Assembly: GCF_003148825.1 (NCBI RefSeq)
Contig: NZ_QGGZ01000001.1
Coordinates: 1,157,776-1,221,775, forward strand
Direction of reading: 5' to 3'
DNA: 64,000 nucleotides
DNA from: Streptomyces sp. CG 926
GTDB lineage: Bacteria; Actinomycetota; Actinomycetes; Streptomycetales; Streptomycetaceae
Below the pieces are notes generated by a model. That model was not told the DNA's origin, ran no database searches, and saw only the letters and a program-made list of their open reading frames with translations. A program made the translations under genes and the position numbers. This document shows, one piece after another, positions 18,016 to 25,917 of the stretch. Numbering within the stretch: position 1 is the stretch's first letter; every line of letters starts with the position of its first letter.

Positions 18016-18735
18016 CTAGGGCGCGGCCGGAGTGACGAGCCGGTAGCCCACCCCTCGGACGGTCTCGATGAGCGCGGGCATGCGGAGCTTGGAGCGCAGC
18101 GAGGCGACGTGGACCTCCAGGGTGCGCCCGGTCCCCTCCCAGCTGGTGCGCCACACCTCGCTGATGATCTGCTCGCGGCGGAAGACGACGCCGGGCCGCT
18201 GCGCGAGGAGGGCCAACAGGTCGAACTCCTTGCGGGTGAGGGGCACGTCGGCGCCGTCCACGCTGACCCGGCGGGTGGGCAGTTCGATGCTGACGGAGCC
18301 GAGGCGGACGGTGGTGGGCGTACCGGCGCCAGGGGCGGCGTCCTCGGCCGCGCCGGTGCGCCGGGCGACGGCGTGGATCCGGGCGAGGAGTTCGCCGGTG
18401 TCGTAGGGCTTGACCACGTAGTCGTCGGCGCCCATGTTCAGGCCGTGGATGCGGGAGCGTACGTCGGCCCGCGCCGTCACCATGATCACGGGCGTGGCGG
18501 TGCGCTTGCGGATCTTGCCGCACACCTCGTAGCCGTCCTGGTCGGGCAGGCCGAGGTCGAGCAGGATCACGCCGTAGGGCTGGGGGCCGCTCGGGGTCGG
18601 CGTGCCGGCGGGCAGGAGCGCCTGCAGGGCCTCTTCGCCGTTGCGGGCGTGGGTGACCTGGAAGCCGTGACGGGCGAGGATCGCGGACAGGGCTGCCGCA
18701 ACGTGATCGTCGTCCTCGACGAGCAGCAGTCTCAT
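18016..18735 (-). CDS. OmpR/PhoB-family response regulator
   Basis: 239 residues. Receiver domain with VEDDD, phospho-acceptor Asp60 in [14 protein letters not shown] and Lys109 in DDYVVKPYD; an Ala/Gly-rich linker; and a C-terminal winged helix with [23 protein letters not shown] and the recognition helix [15 protein letters not shown] (read in two parts). It is the first gene of the pair with the kinase at 16592. Its start lies 299 bp from gluA, divergently, so it is placed to control the importer. Confidence 0.94.
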   Translation of the reverse strand: MRLLLVEDDDHVAAALSAILARHGFQVTHARNGEEALQALLPAGTPTPSGPQPYGVILLDLGLPDQDGYEVCGKIRKRTATPVIMVTARADVRSRIHGLNMGADDYVVKPYDTGELLARIHAVARRTGAAEDAAPGAGTPTTVRLGSVSIELPTRRVSVDGADVPLTRKEFDLLALLAQRPGVVFRREQIISEVWRTSWEGTGRTLEVHVASLRSKLRMPALIETVRGVGYRLVTPAAP

Positions 18736-18972
18736 GCCGTCCCCCTCTCCTGTTCACCTACTCGGATTTCACCACGCATGGTCACACGTGGGACCGCACA
18801 GAGGGCCACCATGCATCCACGCCGATGCGGAGTCCCACGTCAAGGGGGTCCCGCCCCGGCGCGCCTTCCGTTATGCACCCGGTACGCGGACATGATCGAC
18901 CACGGGGGCACCGCGCACGGAGCGTATCCGGAAGAGGCCGGATCGTTATCCTCAATTCTCCCTCAGATGTGA

Positions 18973-18994
18973 TGACGTTGTGCTCGTCACGTCA
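18973..18994. promoter_or_regulatory. Inverted repeat in the gluA / response regulator spacer
   Basis: TGACGT (18973-18978) and ACGTCA (18989-18994) arms, 10 bases apart, 41 bp before the gluA start. A candidate operator for the adjacent regulator or a nitrogen regulator; arms are short, so chance is possible. Confidence 0.3.
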
Positions 18995-19034
18995 CTACTG
19001 TCCTCCCAACCGAGGAGGACGGAGCAAGAAGCCG

Positions 19035-19820
19035 ATGAGCGGAGTATCAGTGACCAAGGACGTGCAGGACGCGGCCGGTGCCGCAGACGACCTGGTCGTG
19101 CTGAGCAACGTCAACAAGCACTTCGGCGCGCTGCACGTGCTTCAGGACATCGATCTGAGCATTGCCCGCGGTGAGGTAGTCGTGGTGATCGGTCCCTCGG
19201 GATCGGGCAAGTCCACGCTGTGCCGGACCATCAACCGCCTGGAGACCATCGACTCGGGCACCATCACGCTCGACGGCAAGGAACTGCCCTCCGAGGGCAA
19301 GGAACTGGCCCGACTGCGTGCCGACGTCGGCATGGTCTTCCAGTCGTTCAACCTCTTCGCGCACAAGACGGTGCTGCAGAACGTGATGCTGGGCCAGCTG
19401 AAGGTCCGCAAGACCGACAAGGCCGCGGCGGAAGCGAAGGCGCGGGCACTGCTGGAGCGGGTGGGCGTCGGCACTCAGGCCGACAAGTACCCGGCGCAGC
19501 TCTCCGGTGGTCAGCAGCAGCGTGTGGCCATCGCCCGGGCGCTGGCCATGGAGCCGAAGGTGATGCTCTTCGACGAGCCGACCTCGGCCCTGGACCCGGA
19601 GATGATCAACGAGGTGCTGGAGGCCATGCAGCAGCTCGCCCGCGAGGGGATGACCATGGTGGTCGTCACGCACGAGATGGGCTTCGCCCGCTCGGCGGCC
19701 AACCGGGTCGTCTTCATGGCCGACGGCAAGATCGTCGAAGAGGCCACCCCCGAGCAGTTCTTCAGCAACCCGCGCAGTGACCGCGCCAAGGACTTCCTGT
19801 CGAAGATCCTGCACCACTGA
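19035..19820 (+). CDS. gluA: Glutamate ABC transporter ATP-binding protein
   Basis: 261 residues. Polar amino acid ABC ATPase: Walker [12 protein letters not shown]-loop MVFQSFNLF, signature [15 protein letters not shown], Walker [16 protein letters not shown] and switch His in VVTHEMGF. The ATG at 19035 is used; an in-frame GTG five codons later with GGAG before it (19050) is an alternative start. First gene of gluABCD, which by similarity to the Corynebacterium and Streptomyces systems imports glutamate. 117 bp separate it from gluB. Confidence 0.94.
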   Translation: MSGVSVTKDVQDAAGAADDLVVLSNVNKHFGALHVLQDIDLSIARGEVVVVIGPSGSGKSTLCRTINRLETIDSGTITLDGKELPSEGKELARLRADVGMVFQSFNLFAHKTVLQNVMLGQLKVRKTDKAAAEAKARALLERVGVGTQADKYPAQLSGGQQQRVAIARALAMEPKVMLFDEPTSALDPEMINEVLEAMQQLAREGMTMVVVTHEMGFARSAANRVVFMADGKIVEEATPEQFFSNPRSDRAKDFLSKILHH

Positions 19821-19937
19821 GGATCGCGTCTGGTAGTCATCCGTATGCGGATCGCCGCCGGATCGTTCCTGTCGGCCGCGCGGGCGCCGTAAGCCTCGCT
19901 CGTCGTTCAACAACGTCTCATCCGAGGGAAGTTCACC

Positions 19938-20789
19938 ATGAAGATCTCCAAGACCGCTGCGGCCGCGGCCGTCGCCGTCGCCCTTGCCCTGACCGCGACC
20001 GCGTGTGGCGGCAGCAAGCAGGACGCTGCGAGCGACGGCGGTGCCTCCGGCGGCGCCAAGGACAAGATCGTCGTCGGTATCAAGTACGACCAGCCCGGCC
20101 TGGGCCTGAAGACCCCGGACGGCAAGTACACGGGCTTCGACGTCGACGTGGCGACCTACGTCGCCAAGGAGCTCGGCTACGAGCCGAACCAGATCGAGTT
20201 CAAGCAGGCCGTCAGCGCCGAGCGCGAGAACCTGATCAAGAACGGCGACGTCAAGTTCGTCGTCGCGACCTACTCGATCAACGACAAGCGCAAGCAGCAG
20301 GTCGACTTCGCCGGCCCGTACTTCCTCGCGCACCAGGACCTGCTGGTCCGTGCCGACGACACGAGCATCACCAAGGCCGAGGACCTGAACAAGAAGAAGC
20401 TCTGCTCGGTCACCGGCTCCACCTCGGCGCAGAACGTCAAGACCAAGCTGGCCCCCGAGGCCGACCTGCTGGAGCAGGGCGGCTACTCCGAGTGCCTGAC
20501 CGGCCTGGAGAACAAGGCCGTCGACGCCCTGACCACGGACAACTCGATCCTGGCGGGCTACGCGGCGCAGGAGAAGAACAAGGGCAAGTTCAAGCTGGTC
20601 GGGCTGAGCCTGAGCAACGAGAACTACGGCATCGGTCTGAAGAAGGGCGACACGGAGCTCCAGACCAAGATCAACGCCGCGCTCAAGAAGATGGTCGAGG
20701 ACGGCAGCTGGCAGAAGGCCGTGGACAAGAACCTCGGTCCGGCCAACTTCAAGAGCGAGCCTGCCCCGCAGATCACCGAAGGCAGCTGA
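19938..20789 (+). CDS. gluB: Glutamate-binding lipoprotein
   Basis: 283 residues. Lipoprotein signal with a Lys-containing n-region, an Ala/Val core and a Cys at about residue 23 (TATACGGS). Family 3 solute-binding features: VGIKYDQPGLGLKTPDGKYTGFDVDVA, NLIKNGDVKFVVATYSIND, VDFAGPYFLAHQDLLV, LCSVTGSTSAQNVK. The ATG follows GAGGGAA. It is followed by a very stable hairpin (20795-20845) before gluC, which would let the binding protein mRNA outlast that of the permeases. Confidence 0.95.
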   Translation: MKISKTAAAAAVAVALALTATACGGSKQDAASDGGASGGAKDKIVVGIKYDQPGLGLKTPDGKYTGFDVDVATYVAKELGYEPNQIEFKQAVSAERENLIKNGDVKFVVATYSINDKRKQQVDFAGPYFLAHQDLLVRADDTSITKAEDLNKKKLCSVTGSTSAQNVKTKLAPEADLLEQGGYSECLTGLENKAVDALTTDNSILAGYAAQEKNKGKFKLVGLSLSNENYGIGLKKGDTELQTKINAALKKMVEDGSWQKAVDKNLGPANFKSEPAPQITEGS

Positions 20790-20794
20790 TTCAT

Positions 20795-20845
20795 CGGTGA
20801 GGAGCGTCGCCGCCCGCCTGCCGCGGGCGGCGGCGCACCTCACCG
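20795..20845 (+). terminator. Intercistronic hairpin between gluB and gluC
   Basis: A nearly continuous 23-bp stem: 20795-20802 pairs with 20838-20845, one A/A mismatch, then 20804-20817 with 20823-20836 (one G-U), loop of five bases CTGCC. It begins six bases after the gluB stop. More likely a partial terminator or 3'-end stabiliser than a full stop, as gluC and gluD have no other visible promoter. Confidence 0.8.
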
Positions 20846-20872
20846 GCCATCCTGGGGAGAGCGCAGGGCATC

Positions 20873-21547
20873 GTGTTCGATTTTCTTGATTCCGGGCAGT
20901 ACGACGTGCTCGGAGCCTTCTGGGTGACGGTTCAGCTCACCCTCTACTCGGCGGCCGGATCCCTGATCTGGGGCACCGCCCTGGCCGGGATGCGGGTCAG
21001 CCCGGTCCCGCTGCTGCGGGGCTTCGGCACCGCGTACGTCAACCTGGTCCGCAACACCCCGCTGACCTTGCTGATCATCGGCTGCTCGCTGGGACTCAAC
21101 CAGACCCTCGGCATCGCCCTGGGCGGCAGCACGTTCAAGGAGATCGGCTTCCGGCTCGCGGTCCTCGGACTGATCGCCTACACCGGCACCTTCGTCTGCG
21201 AGGCCCTGCGCTCCGGCATCAACACGGTGCCCGTCGGCCAGGCCGAGGCGGCCCGCGCGCTGGGGCTGAGCTTCTTCCAGGTGCTCACCCTGATCGTGCT
21301 CCCCCAGGCCTTCCGGGCGGTCATCGCACCGCTCGCCAACGTACTGATCGCGCTCACCAAGAACACCACGGTGGCGGCGACCATCGGCGTGGCCGAGGCG
21401 GCCCTGCTGATGAAGGAAATGCTCGAGAACGAGCCGCAGGCGCTCTTCGCGGTCTTCGCGGTCTTCGCCCTCGGCTTCGTGCTCCTGACCCTGCCCACCG
21501 GTCTTCTGCTGGGCTGGGTCGCCAAGCGAGTGGCGGTGAAGCGATGA
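20873..21547 (+). CDS. gluC: Glutamate ABC transporter permease
   Basis: 224 residues. His/Glu/Gln-type permease with five hydrophobic segments and the EAA loop ALRSGINTVPVGQAEAARALG. The start is GTG at 20873 with GGGGAGAGC 9-17 bp upstream. Its stop overlaps the start of gluD by four bases (ATGA), so the two permeases are translationally coupled, as expected for a heterodimeric channel. Confidence 0.94.
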   Translation: MFDFLDSGQYDVLGAFWVTVQLTLYSAAGSLIWGTALAGMRVSPVPLLRGFGTAYVNLVRNTPLTLLIIGCSLGLNQTLGIALGGSTFKEIGFRLAVLGLIAYTGTFVCEALRSGINTVPVGQAEAARALGLSFFQVLTLIVLPQAFRAVIAPLANVLIALTKNTTVAATIGVAEAALLMKEMLENEPQALFAVFAVFALGFVLLTLPTGLLLGWVAKRVAVKR

Positions 21548-22434
21548 GCTCGGTGCTGTACGACACCCCCGGCCCCAAGGCCAAGGTGCGCAACTGGATC
21601 TACAGCGGGATCTTCGTCGTGCTGTTCGGTCTCGTCATGTGGTGGGTGCTGTCCCTCATGAGCGAGAAGGGCCAGCTCGACGCCGACAAGTGGTCCCCCT
21701 TCGTCACCGACAGCCGGGTCTGGACCACGTACCTGCTCCCCGGCCTGCTGGAGACCCTCAAGGCGGGCGCGCTCTCCATGGTGATCGCCCTCCCGCTGGG
21801 CGCGCTGCTGGGCATCGGTCGACTGTCGGACCACTCGTGGGTGCGGTGGCTGGTCGGCACCTGGGTGGAGTTCTTCCGTGCCATCCCGGTGCTGATGCTG
21901 ATGCTGTTCGGCTTCGCGCTGATGGCGCCGGGATGGATGGACGTGCCGTCCGACACCCGGCCCTTCTGGGCCGTGGTCACGGGCCTGGTCCTCTACAACT
22001 CGGCCGTCATCGCCGAGATCGTCCGTGCGGGCGTGCTGTCCCTGCCGCACGGCCAGAGCGACGCCGCCAAGGCGATCGGCATGCGCAAGAGCCAGACGAT
22101 GTTCCACGTGCTGATCCCGCAGGCCGTGACGGCGATGCTGCCGGCCCTGGTGAGCCAGCTCGTGGTGATCCTCAAGGACACCGCGATCGGCGGCGCCCTG
22201 CTGGGCTTCGCGGAACTGCTCTCCATGAACCGGCAGATCGCGGCCAACTACAGCAACACCATCGCGTCGCTCGTCGTGATCGCGCTGATCTACATCGCCG
22301 TGAACTTCGCCCTCACCTCGTCCGCCTCCCTGATGGAAGGCCGGCTGCGGAAGTCGAAGAAGAGCACCGGGGCGGTGGTGGGCGCCAACGACGTCAACGA
22401 CATGGCCACCGGAGCGAACTCGGGCGGGATCTGA
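21544..22434 (+). CDS. gluD: Glutamate ABC transporter permease
   Basis: 296 residues, longer than GluC because of a 50-residue N-terminal extension with an extra hydrophobic segment (about 19-41). The permease core has the EAA loop VRAGVLSLPHGQSDAAKAIGM and the TMFHVLIPQAV block. The C-terminal 35 residues are Ser/Asn/Gly-rich and cytoplasmic. Last gene of the operon; a perfect terminator hairpin follows at 22510-22544. Confidence 0.94.
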   Translation: MSSVLYDTPGPKAKVRNWIYSGIFVVLFGLVMWWVLSLMSEKGQLDADKWSPFVTDSRVWTTYLLPGLLETLKAGALSMVIALPLGALLGIGRLSDHSWVRWLVGTWVEFFRAIPVLMLMLFGFALMAPGWMDVPSDTRPFWAVVTGLVLYNSAVIAEIVRAGVLSLPHGQSDAAKAIGMRKSQTMFHVLIPQAVTAMLPALVSQLVVILKDTAIGGALLGFAELLSMNRQIAANYSNTIASLVVIALIYIAVNFALTSSASLMEGRLRKSKKSTGAVVGANDVNDMATGANSGGI

Positions 22435-22509
22435 CGACCCTCCCGGACTCCGGGCCCCGGACCACGGACCCTGCGGGGTCCGACCTACGGTCGGCATGGT
22501 GCACAGCCT

Positions 22510-22544
22510 GTGTGGTGCGGCGGAACTCATCCGCCGCACCACAC
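22510..22544 (+). terminator. gluABCD terminator
   Basis: Perfect 14-bp stem, GTGTGGTGCGGCGG (22510-22523) with its complement at 22531-22544, loop AACTCAT, 75 bp after gluD. No T-run. Confidence 0.85.
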
Positions 22545-22914
22545 CGCGTTGTACCCACCGCTACGGCCTCCGGCTCCTACGGTGACGCCGCCGGAGCCCG
22601 CAGAGGGCGCCGAGCTCCGAAAGGAACGAGGAAAAGCCCGGCCGGCCCGCCTCCCGGAATATGGGGCGATGAATTCCGGCGACGTGGCCGAATCACGAAG
22701 GAATTGATTCCGGGCCACAAGATGTCGGAAATCAGCCGAACCGTGCGGGGCGATCCGACACCCGTGCGGAACGGCCGACCGTCGCGCGATCCGACGGTCC
22801 GCGGGGCGTCGAGCGTGCCGGAAGTGGCGACCGCTTCGGAATTAATGCTTCCAGTTACCGCTGCGCCGCCCAGGGTCACTTGACGCAGGCACCTACAGTG
22901 GGTTGCATACGTTC

Positions 22915-22924
22915 TGTGATCACA
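22915..22924. promoter_or_regulatory. Palindrome TGTGATCACA before the monooxygenase gene
   Basis: A perfect 10-bp palindrome 23 bp upstream of the ATG at 22948, placed where a repressor would block transcription or initiation. GntR- or TetR-type operators are of this style; no regulator gene is adjacent. Confidence 0.35.
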
Positions 22925-22947
22925 TACCGGACATCGGGAGCCGTGGC

Positions 22948-24561
22948 ATGGACCCGGTGATCGTCGTCGGCGCGGGGCCCGTCGGGCTGTCCCTGTCGCT
23001 CGCCCTGGCAGGTGCGGGCGTGCCCTCCGTCGTGCTCGACGAAGGGCCCGGCAAGGAAGAGGTCCGCCCGGCCCGTACCGTCGTGCTGCACGCGGAGACA
23101 GCGGCCATGGCGCACCGGCTGGGCTGTACGACGCTGCGCGACGAGGGGGCGTACTTCGCCGCCTGGCGCACCATGCGCCGGAGCCGGCCCGACCGGCGGA
23201 TCACCTTCGAGGACCACCCGGCCCCCCTGCACGTGCCGCAGCACGCGCTGACGCGCGGACTGCGCGACGCCGCCTCGGCCCACCCGCTCGTCCAGCTGGT
23301 CACCGACAGCAAGGTGGACTCCCTGGAGCAGGACGGCCGGGGCGTCACCGCGCACACGCGGGGCGCCGAGACCACCTGGTGGCGCGGGAGTTACCTCGTC
23401 GGCTGCGACGGCGCCCGCTCCACCGTGCGCAAGCTCCTCGGCATCCGCTTCCCCGGCCGCACCGCCGTGGAGCGGCACGCCGTGGCCGCGCTGCGCACCG
23501 AACTGCCCTGGCCCGGCGAGGCCTTGCTGCACCGGAGCCCGCCGCAGGAGGTCACCTCACGACCGCTGCCCGACGGGGTCTGGCGGCTGGACTGGCTGCT
23601 CCCGCCCCGCGGGGAGCTCGTGACTCCCGACGCGCTGGTGACCTTGATCCGCGACACCCTCGCGGTGTGGTGCGGCGGCACGACGCCCCCGTACGACCTC
23701 ATCGACACCGGGGTCCACACCCTGCACCACCGGCTCGCCCGGCGCTGGCGCGACGGGCGCGCCTTCCTCGCCGGAGACGCCGCCCACCTGCTGGGCGCGC
23801 TCGGCACCCAGGGCGTGGAGGAAGGGCTCCGGGACGCCGAGAACCTGGCGTGGAAGCTGTCCTTGGCCTGGCACCAGGGAGCCTCCGAGGCCCTGCTCGA
23901 CAGCTACGAGGGCGAGCGGCGCACCGCGGTCGCCTCCCGGCTGCGCGCGGCCGACCAGGCGATGCCTTCGCTGCGGGCCGGGGGCGGCCTGCGCACCTAC
24001 CTCCCCGGAGCCGCGCGCGGCGCCGAATCCCTGCTCACCGACGGCCACCTGGGGCGCGGGCCGCTGGGCGCGGAGCCCACGTACGCCCCGCCGGTCGCCG
24101 TACGGGAGGTGCCGACGGCCACGGAGCCGGGCGGCCCGGTGGCGAACGTCCCGGTGACCGCGCCCGACGGGGCGACCGTGCCCCTGCGGGACCTGCTCGG
24201 GCAGGGCCGGCTGTTGGTGGTCCTGGTGGCCCCCGGCACCGGGGTCTGGGACCGGCGCCACTGGCTCGGCGCCGGGCTGATGCCCCGCCTCGCGGCGGCG
24301 GTGAGCGCCCTCCCGGTCCGCACCGACCTGCTGGTCGCGGACAGTTACCCGGGTGCCCCGGCCCACACCGTGCTGCTGGTGCGGCCGGACGGGCACCTGG
24401 CGGCGACCTTCTCGGGGGTCCGCCCGGCGGAGCTGTACGAGGCGGCGGACACGGTCCGGGCGGGCGCGCCCGCGTCCCGAGTGCCGACGCCCGCCACGCC
24501 GGCACCGGCGCCCAAGGCGACGCAGACAGCGACTTCGACACCGACCGTGGTGATCGATTGA
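22948..24561 (+). CDS. FAD-dependent aromatic monooxygenase (PHBH/PF01494 type)
   Basis: 537 residues. Rossmann FAD motif VIVVGAGPVGLSLSLALAGAG at the N-terminus, DG motif YLVGCDGARSTVRKLLGI, and GD motif RAFLAGDAAHLLGALGTQGVEEG. After about residue 390 there is a thioredoxin-like C-terminal domain (LLVVLVAPGTGVWDRRHWLG, VLLVRPDGHLAATF), as in phenol- and rifampicin-type monooxygenases, then a Pro/Thr/Ala tail. ATG at 22948 is preceded by GGGAG. An upstream in-frame ATG (22903) has no similarity support. The substrate is unknown; it is not in a biosynthetic cluster. Confidence 0.88.
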   Translation: MDPVIVVGAGPVGLSLSLALAGAGVPSVVLDEGPGKEEVRPARTVVLHAETAAMAHRLGCTTLRDEGAYFAAWRTMRRSRPDRRITFEDHPAPLHVPQHALTRGLRDAASAHPLVQLVTDSKVDSLEQDGRGVTAHTRGAETTWWRGSYLVGCDGARSTVRKLLGIRFPGRTAVERHAVAALRTELPWPGEALLHRSPPQEVTSRPLPDGVWRLDWLLPPRGELVTPDALVTLIRDTLAVWCGGTTPPYDLIDTGVHTLHHRLARRWRDGRAFLAGDAAHLLGALGTQGVEEGLRDAENLAWKLSLAWHQGASEALLDSYEGERRTAVASRLRAADQAMPSLRAGGGLRTYLPGAARGAESLLTDGHLGRGPLGAEPTYAPPVAVREVPTATEPGGPVANVPVTAPDGATVPLRDLLGQGRLLVVLVAPGTGVWDRRHWLGAGLMPRLAAAVSALPVRTDLLVADSYPGAPAHTVLLVRPDGHLAATFSGVRPAELYEAADTVRAGAPASRVPTPATPAPAPKATQTATSTPTVVID

Positions 24562-24593
24562 CCGTCTCCGGGACTCCGTGGTTCACTCGCGGA

Positions 24594-24680
24594 ATGACCG
24601 GCAACGACGTACGCCTGTGGCGGAGGGTCCATATGGACCTGCTCCGCTACGCGGGCTGCGTGTGTCGCCCTTCCTGCTGA
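24594..24680 (+). CDS. Cysteine-rich leader peptide (28 aa)
   Basis: ATG at 24594 to TGA at 24678-24680. The peptide has a basic stretch LWRRVHMDLLRYAG followed by CVCRPSC and stop: three Cys codons in the last seven. This is the pattern of short actinobacterial leader peptides placed before sulfur genes, where ribosome progress over Cys codons reports cysteinyl-tRNA supply. It ends 79 bp before the cysteine dioxygenase start. An internal in-frame ATG (24633) gives a 15-residue form. The spacer behind it contains two GCGCGC blocks (24696, 24722) that could pair. Too short to be found by normal gene callers. Confidence 0.75.
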   Translation: MTGNDVRLWRRVHMDLLRYAGCVCRPSC

Positions 24681-24759
24681 TTCGCCCTTCCCTCCGCGCG
24701 CCCCGTGCCGTCCACCGGCCTGCGCGCACCTCCGCGAACCCAGGAACGGTCCCCCCTTC

Positions 24760-25320
24760 ATGTCTGCACCCGCATCCGCATCTGCATCCGCACCCTCGTA
24801 CGCCCCGGAGTCCGGCTCGGCCGGTGAGGGCCCCACGGCCGCCGAGCTCCTCGACTTCGCCCTCCGCACGGCGGCCGACGCCGCGATCGTGGACTCGCTG
24901 CCGCTCGATCCCGAGGGCCGCACCTGGATCCGGCTGGACGGGCCGGGCGGCAGCGAGGCCTGGCTGATCGGCTGGCCGCCGGGCACCGGCACCGGCTGGC
25001 ACGACCACGCCGAATCGCGGGGCGCGTTCGCCACCGCCCGGGGTCGGCTCACCGAGCACTCGTTGGCCGTACGGCTGCCGTCCGAGGGCTGGAAGTCCTT
25101 GGAGTTGGCCCCGGACGTCGACCGTCACCGCACGCTGGACGCGGGCTCGGGGCGCGCCTTCCGCGAGCACCACGTGCACGAGGTCCTCAACGGGTCGCCG
25201 GCCGAGCACGCGATCTCCGTGCACGCCTACTACCCGCCGCTCCCGCTGATCCGCCGCTACAGCCGTAGCGGCCCGGTGCTCAGCCTGGAGCACGTCGAGC
25301 GTCCGGCGGACTGGCAGTGA
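24760..25320 (+). CDS. Cysteine dioxygenase
   Basis: 186 residues. Type I thiol dioxygenase of the cupin fold: oxidises cysteine to cysteine sulfinate. Metal ligands His81 and His83 in GTGWHDHAESRGAF, third His in the EHHVHEV stretch (about 137-140), and SVHAYYPPL with the conserved Tyr. The first 25 residues are low-complexity Ser/Ala/Pro. ATG at 24760 with AGGAA upstream. The next gene, a rhodanese-like protein, overlaps by four bases, so the two are coupled. A Cys leader peptide lies just before it, giving a logical cysteine-responsive control. Confidence 0.9.
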   Translation: MSAPASASASAPSYAPESGSAGEGPTAAELLDFALRTAADAAIVDSLPLDPEGRTWIRLDGPGGSEAWLIGWPPGTGTGWHDHAESRGAFATARGRLTEHSLAVRLPSEGWKSLELAPDVDRHRTLDAGSGRAFREHHVHEVLNGSPAEHAISVHAYYPPLPLIRRYSRSGPVLSLEHVERPADWQ

Positions 25321-25712
25321 GCGCCCCGATCGGCATCGACGAACTGTTGGAACGGGTCCGCGCGGGCTACACCCGGCTGGACGCGCGGGAGGCGTACGCC
25401 GCCTCCCGCGCCGGGGCCGTCCTGGTGGACATCCGCTACCAGGCCCTGCGCGAGCGGGACGGGCTGATCCCGGGCGCGCTGGTGGTCGAGCGCAACGAGC
25501 TGGAATGGCGCCTGGACCCGCGGGGCAGCCACCGCCTCCCCGAGGCCACGAGCCATGACCTCCGGGTGGTGGTGATCTGCAACGAAGGCTACGCGTCCAG
25601 CCTCGCCGCGGCCTCGCTCCACGCCCTGGGCCTGCACCGCGCGACGGACCTGACGGGCGGCTTCCAGGCCTGGAAGTCAGCAGGCCTCCCCATCAGCCCC
25701 GCCCGCGCGTAG
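25317..25712 (+). CDS. Rhodanese-like sulfurtransferase
   Basis: 131 residues, a single rhodanese domain. Signature blocks: VLVDIRYQALRERDGLIPGALVVERNELEWRL and the active-site loop VVICNEGYAS with Cys near residue 90; DLTGGFQAWKSAGLPI at the end. GTG start overlapping the dioxygenase stop (GTGA). Likely works on sulfane sulfur or persulfide linked to cysteine catabolism. The last few codons and the stop lie inside a 53-bp direct repeat (25694-25746), so its C-terminus may have been shaped by repeat insertion. Confidence 0.9.
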   Translation: MSAPIGIDELLERVRAGYTRLDAREAYAASRAGAVLVDIRYQALRERDGLIPGALVVERNELEWRLDPRGSHRLPEATSHDLRVVVICNEGYASSLAAASLHALGLHRATDLTGGFQAWKSAGLPISPARA

Positions 25713-25805
25713 GGCGCCGTTCCAGCCCCGCCGACGTTGGAAGCGCACCACCCAGCCCCGCCCGCGCGTAAAGCGCCGTTCCAGCCCCGCCGGCGTTTGA
25801 GGCGC
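25694..25805. repeat. Two direct copies of a 53-bp intergenic repeat
   Basis: 25694-25746 and 25753-25805 match at 48 of 53 positions by eye. They contain CAGCCCCGCCGGCGTTTGAG-like sequence that I know as a common Streptomyces intergenic repeat. The first copy contains the rhodanese stop codon. Confidence 0.8.
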
Positions 25806-25812
25806 GGGGGTT

Positions 25813-25829
25813 CGGGGGCGGCGCCCCCG
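25813..25829. terminator. Hairpin after the rhodanese gene
   Basis: CGGGGGC/GCCCCCG arms around a 3-base loop, directly after the repeat pair; lies between two convergent genes and may act on both strands. Confidence 0.5.
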
Positions 25830-25917
25830 CGACGGCGCCGCACGTGCGACGGCCCCGGGCCCGCTCCGCTCAGGCGGTACGCCCCCGGGGCCGCGAGGCC
25901 GGATCCCCGTACGGGGG

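Larger units (their letters stand above)
22435..22947. other. Spacer between gluD and monooxygenase gene
   Basis: 513 bp. It holds the gluABCD terminator (22510-22544) and, at the right end, TTGACG at 22880 and the palindrome TGTGATCACA (22915-22924). The middle 300 bp is somewhat less GC-rich with no gene I can support. Confidence 0.6.

Noticed and set aside
24696..24727. Possible attenuator terminator between the Cys leader and dioxygenase
   Set aside because: Only two GCGCGC blocks can pair, with no T-run; too weak to call, so only noted in the leader entry.
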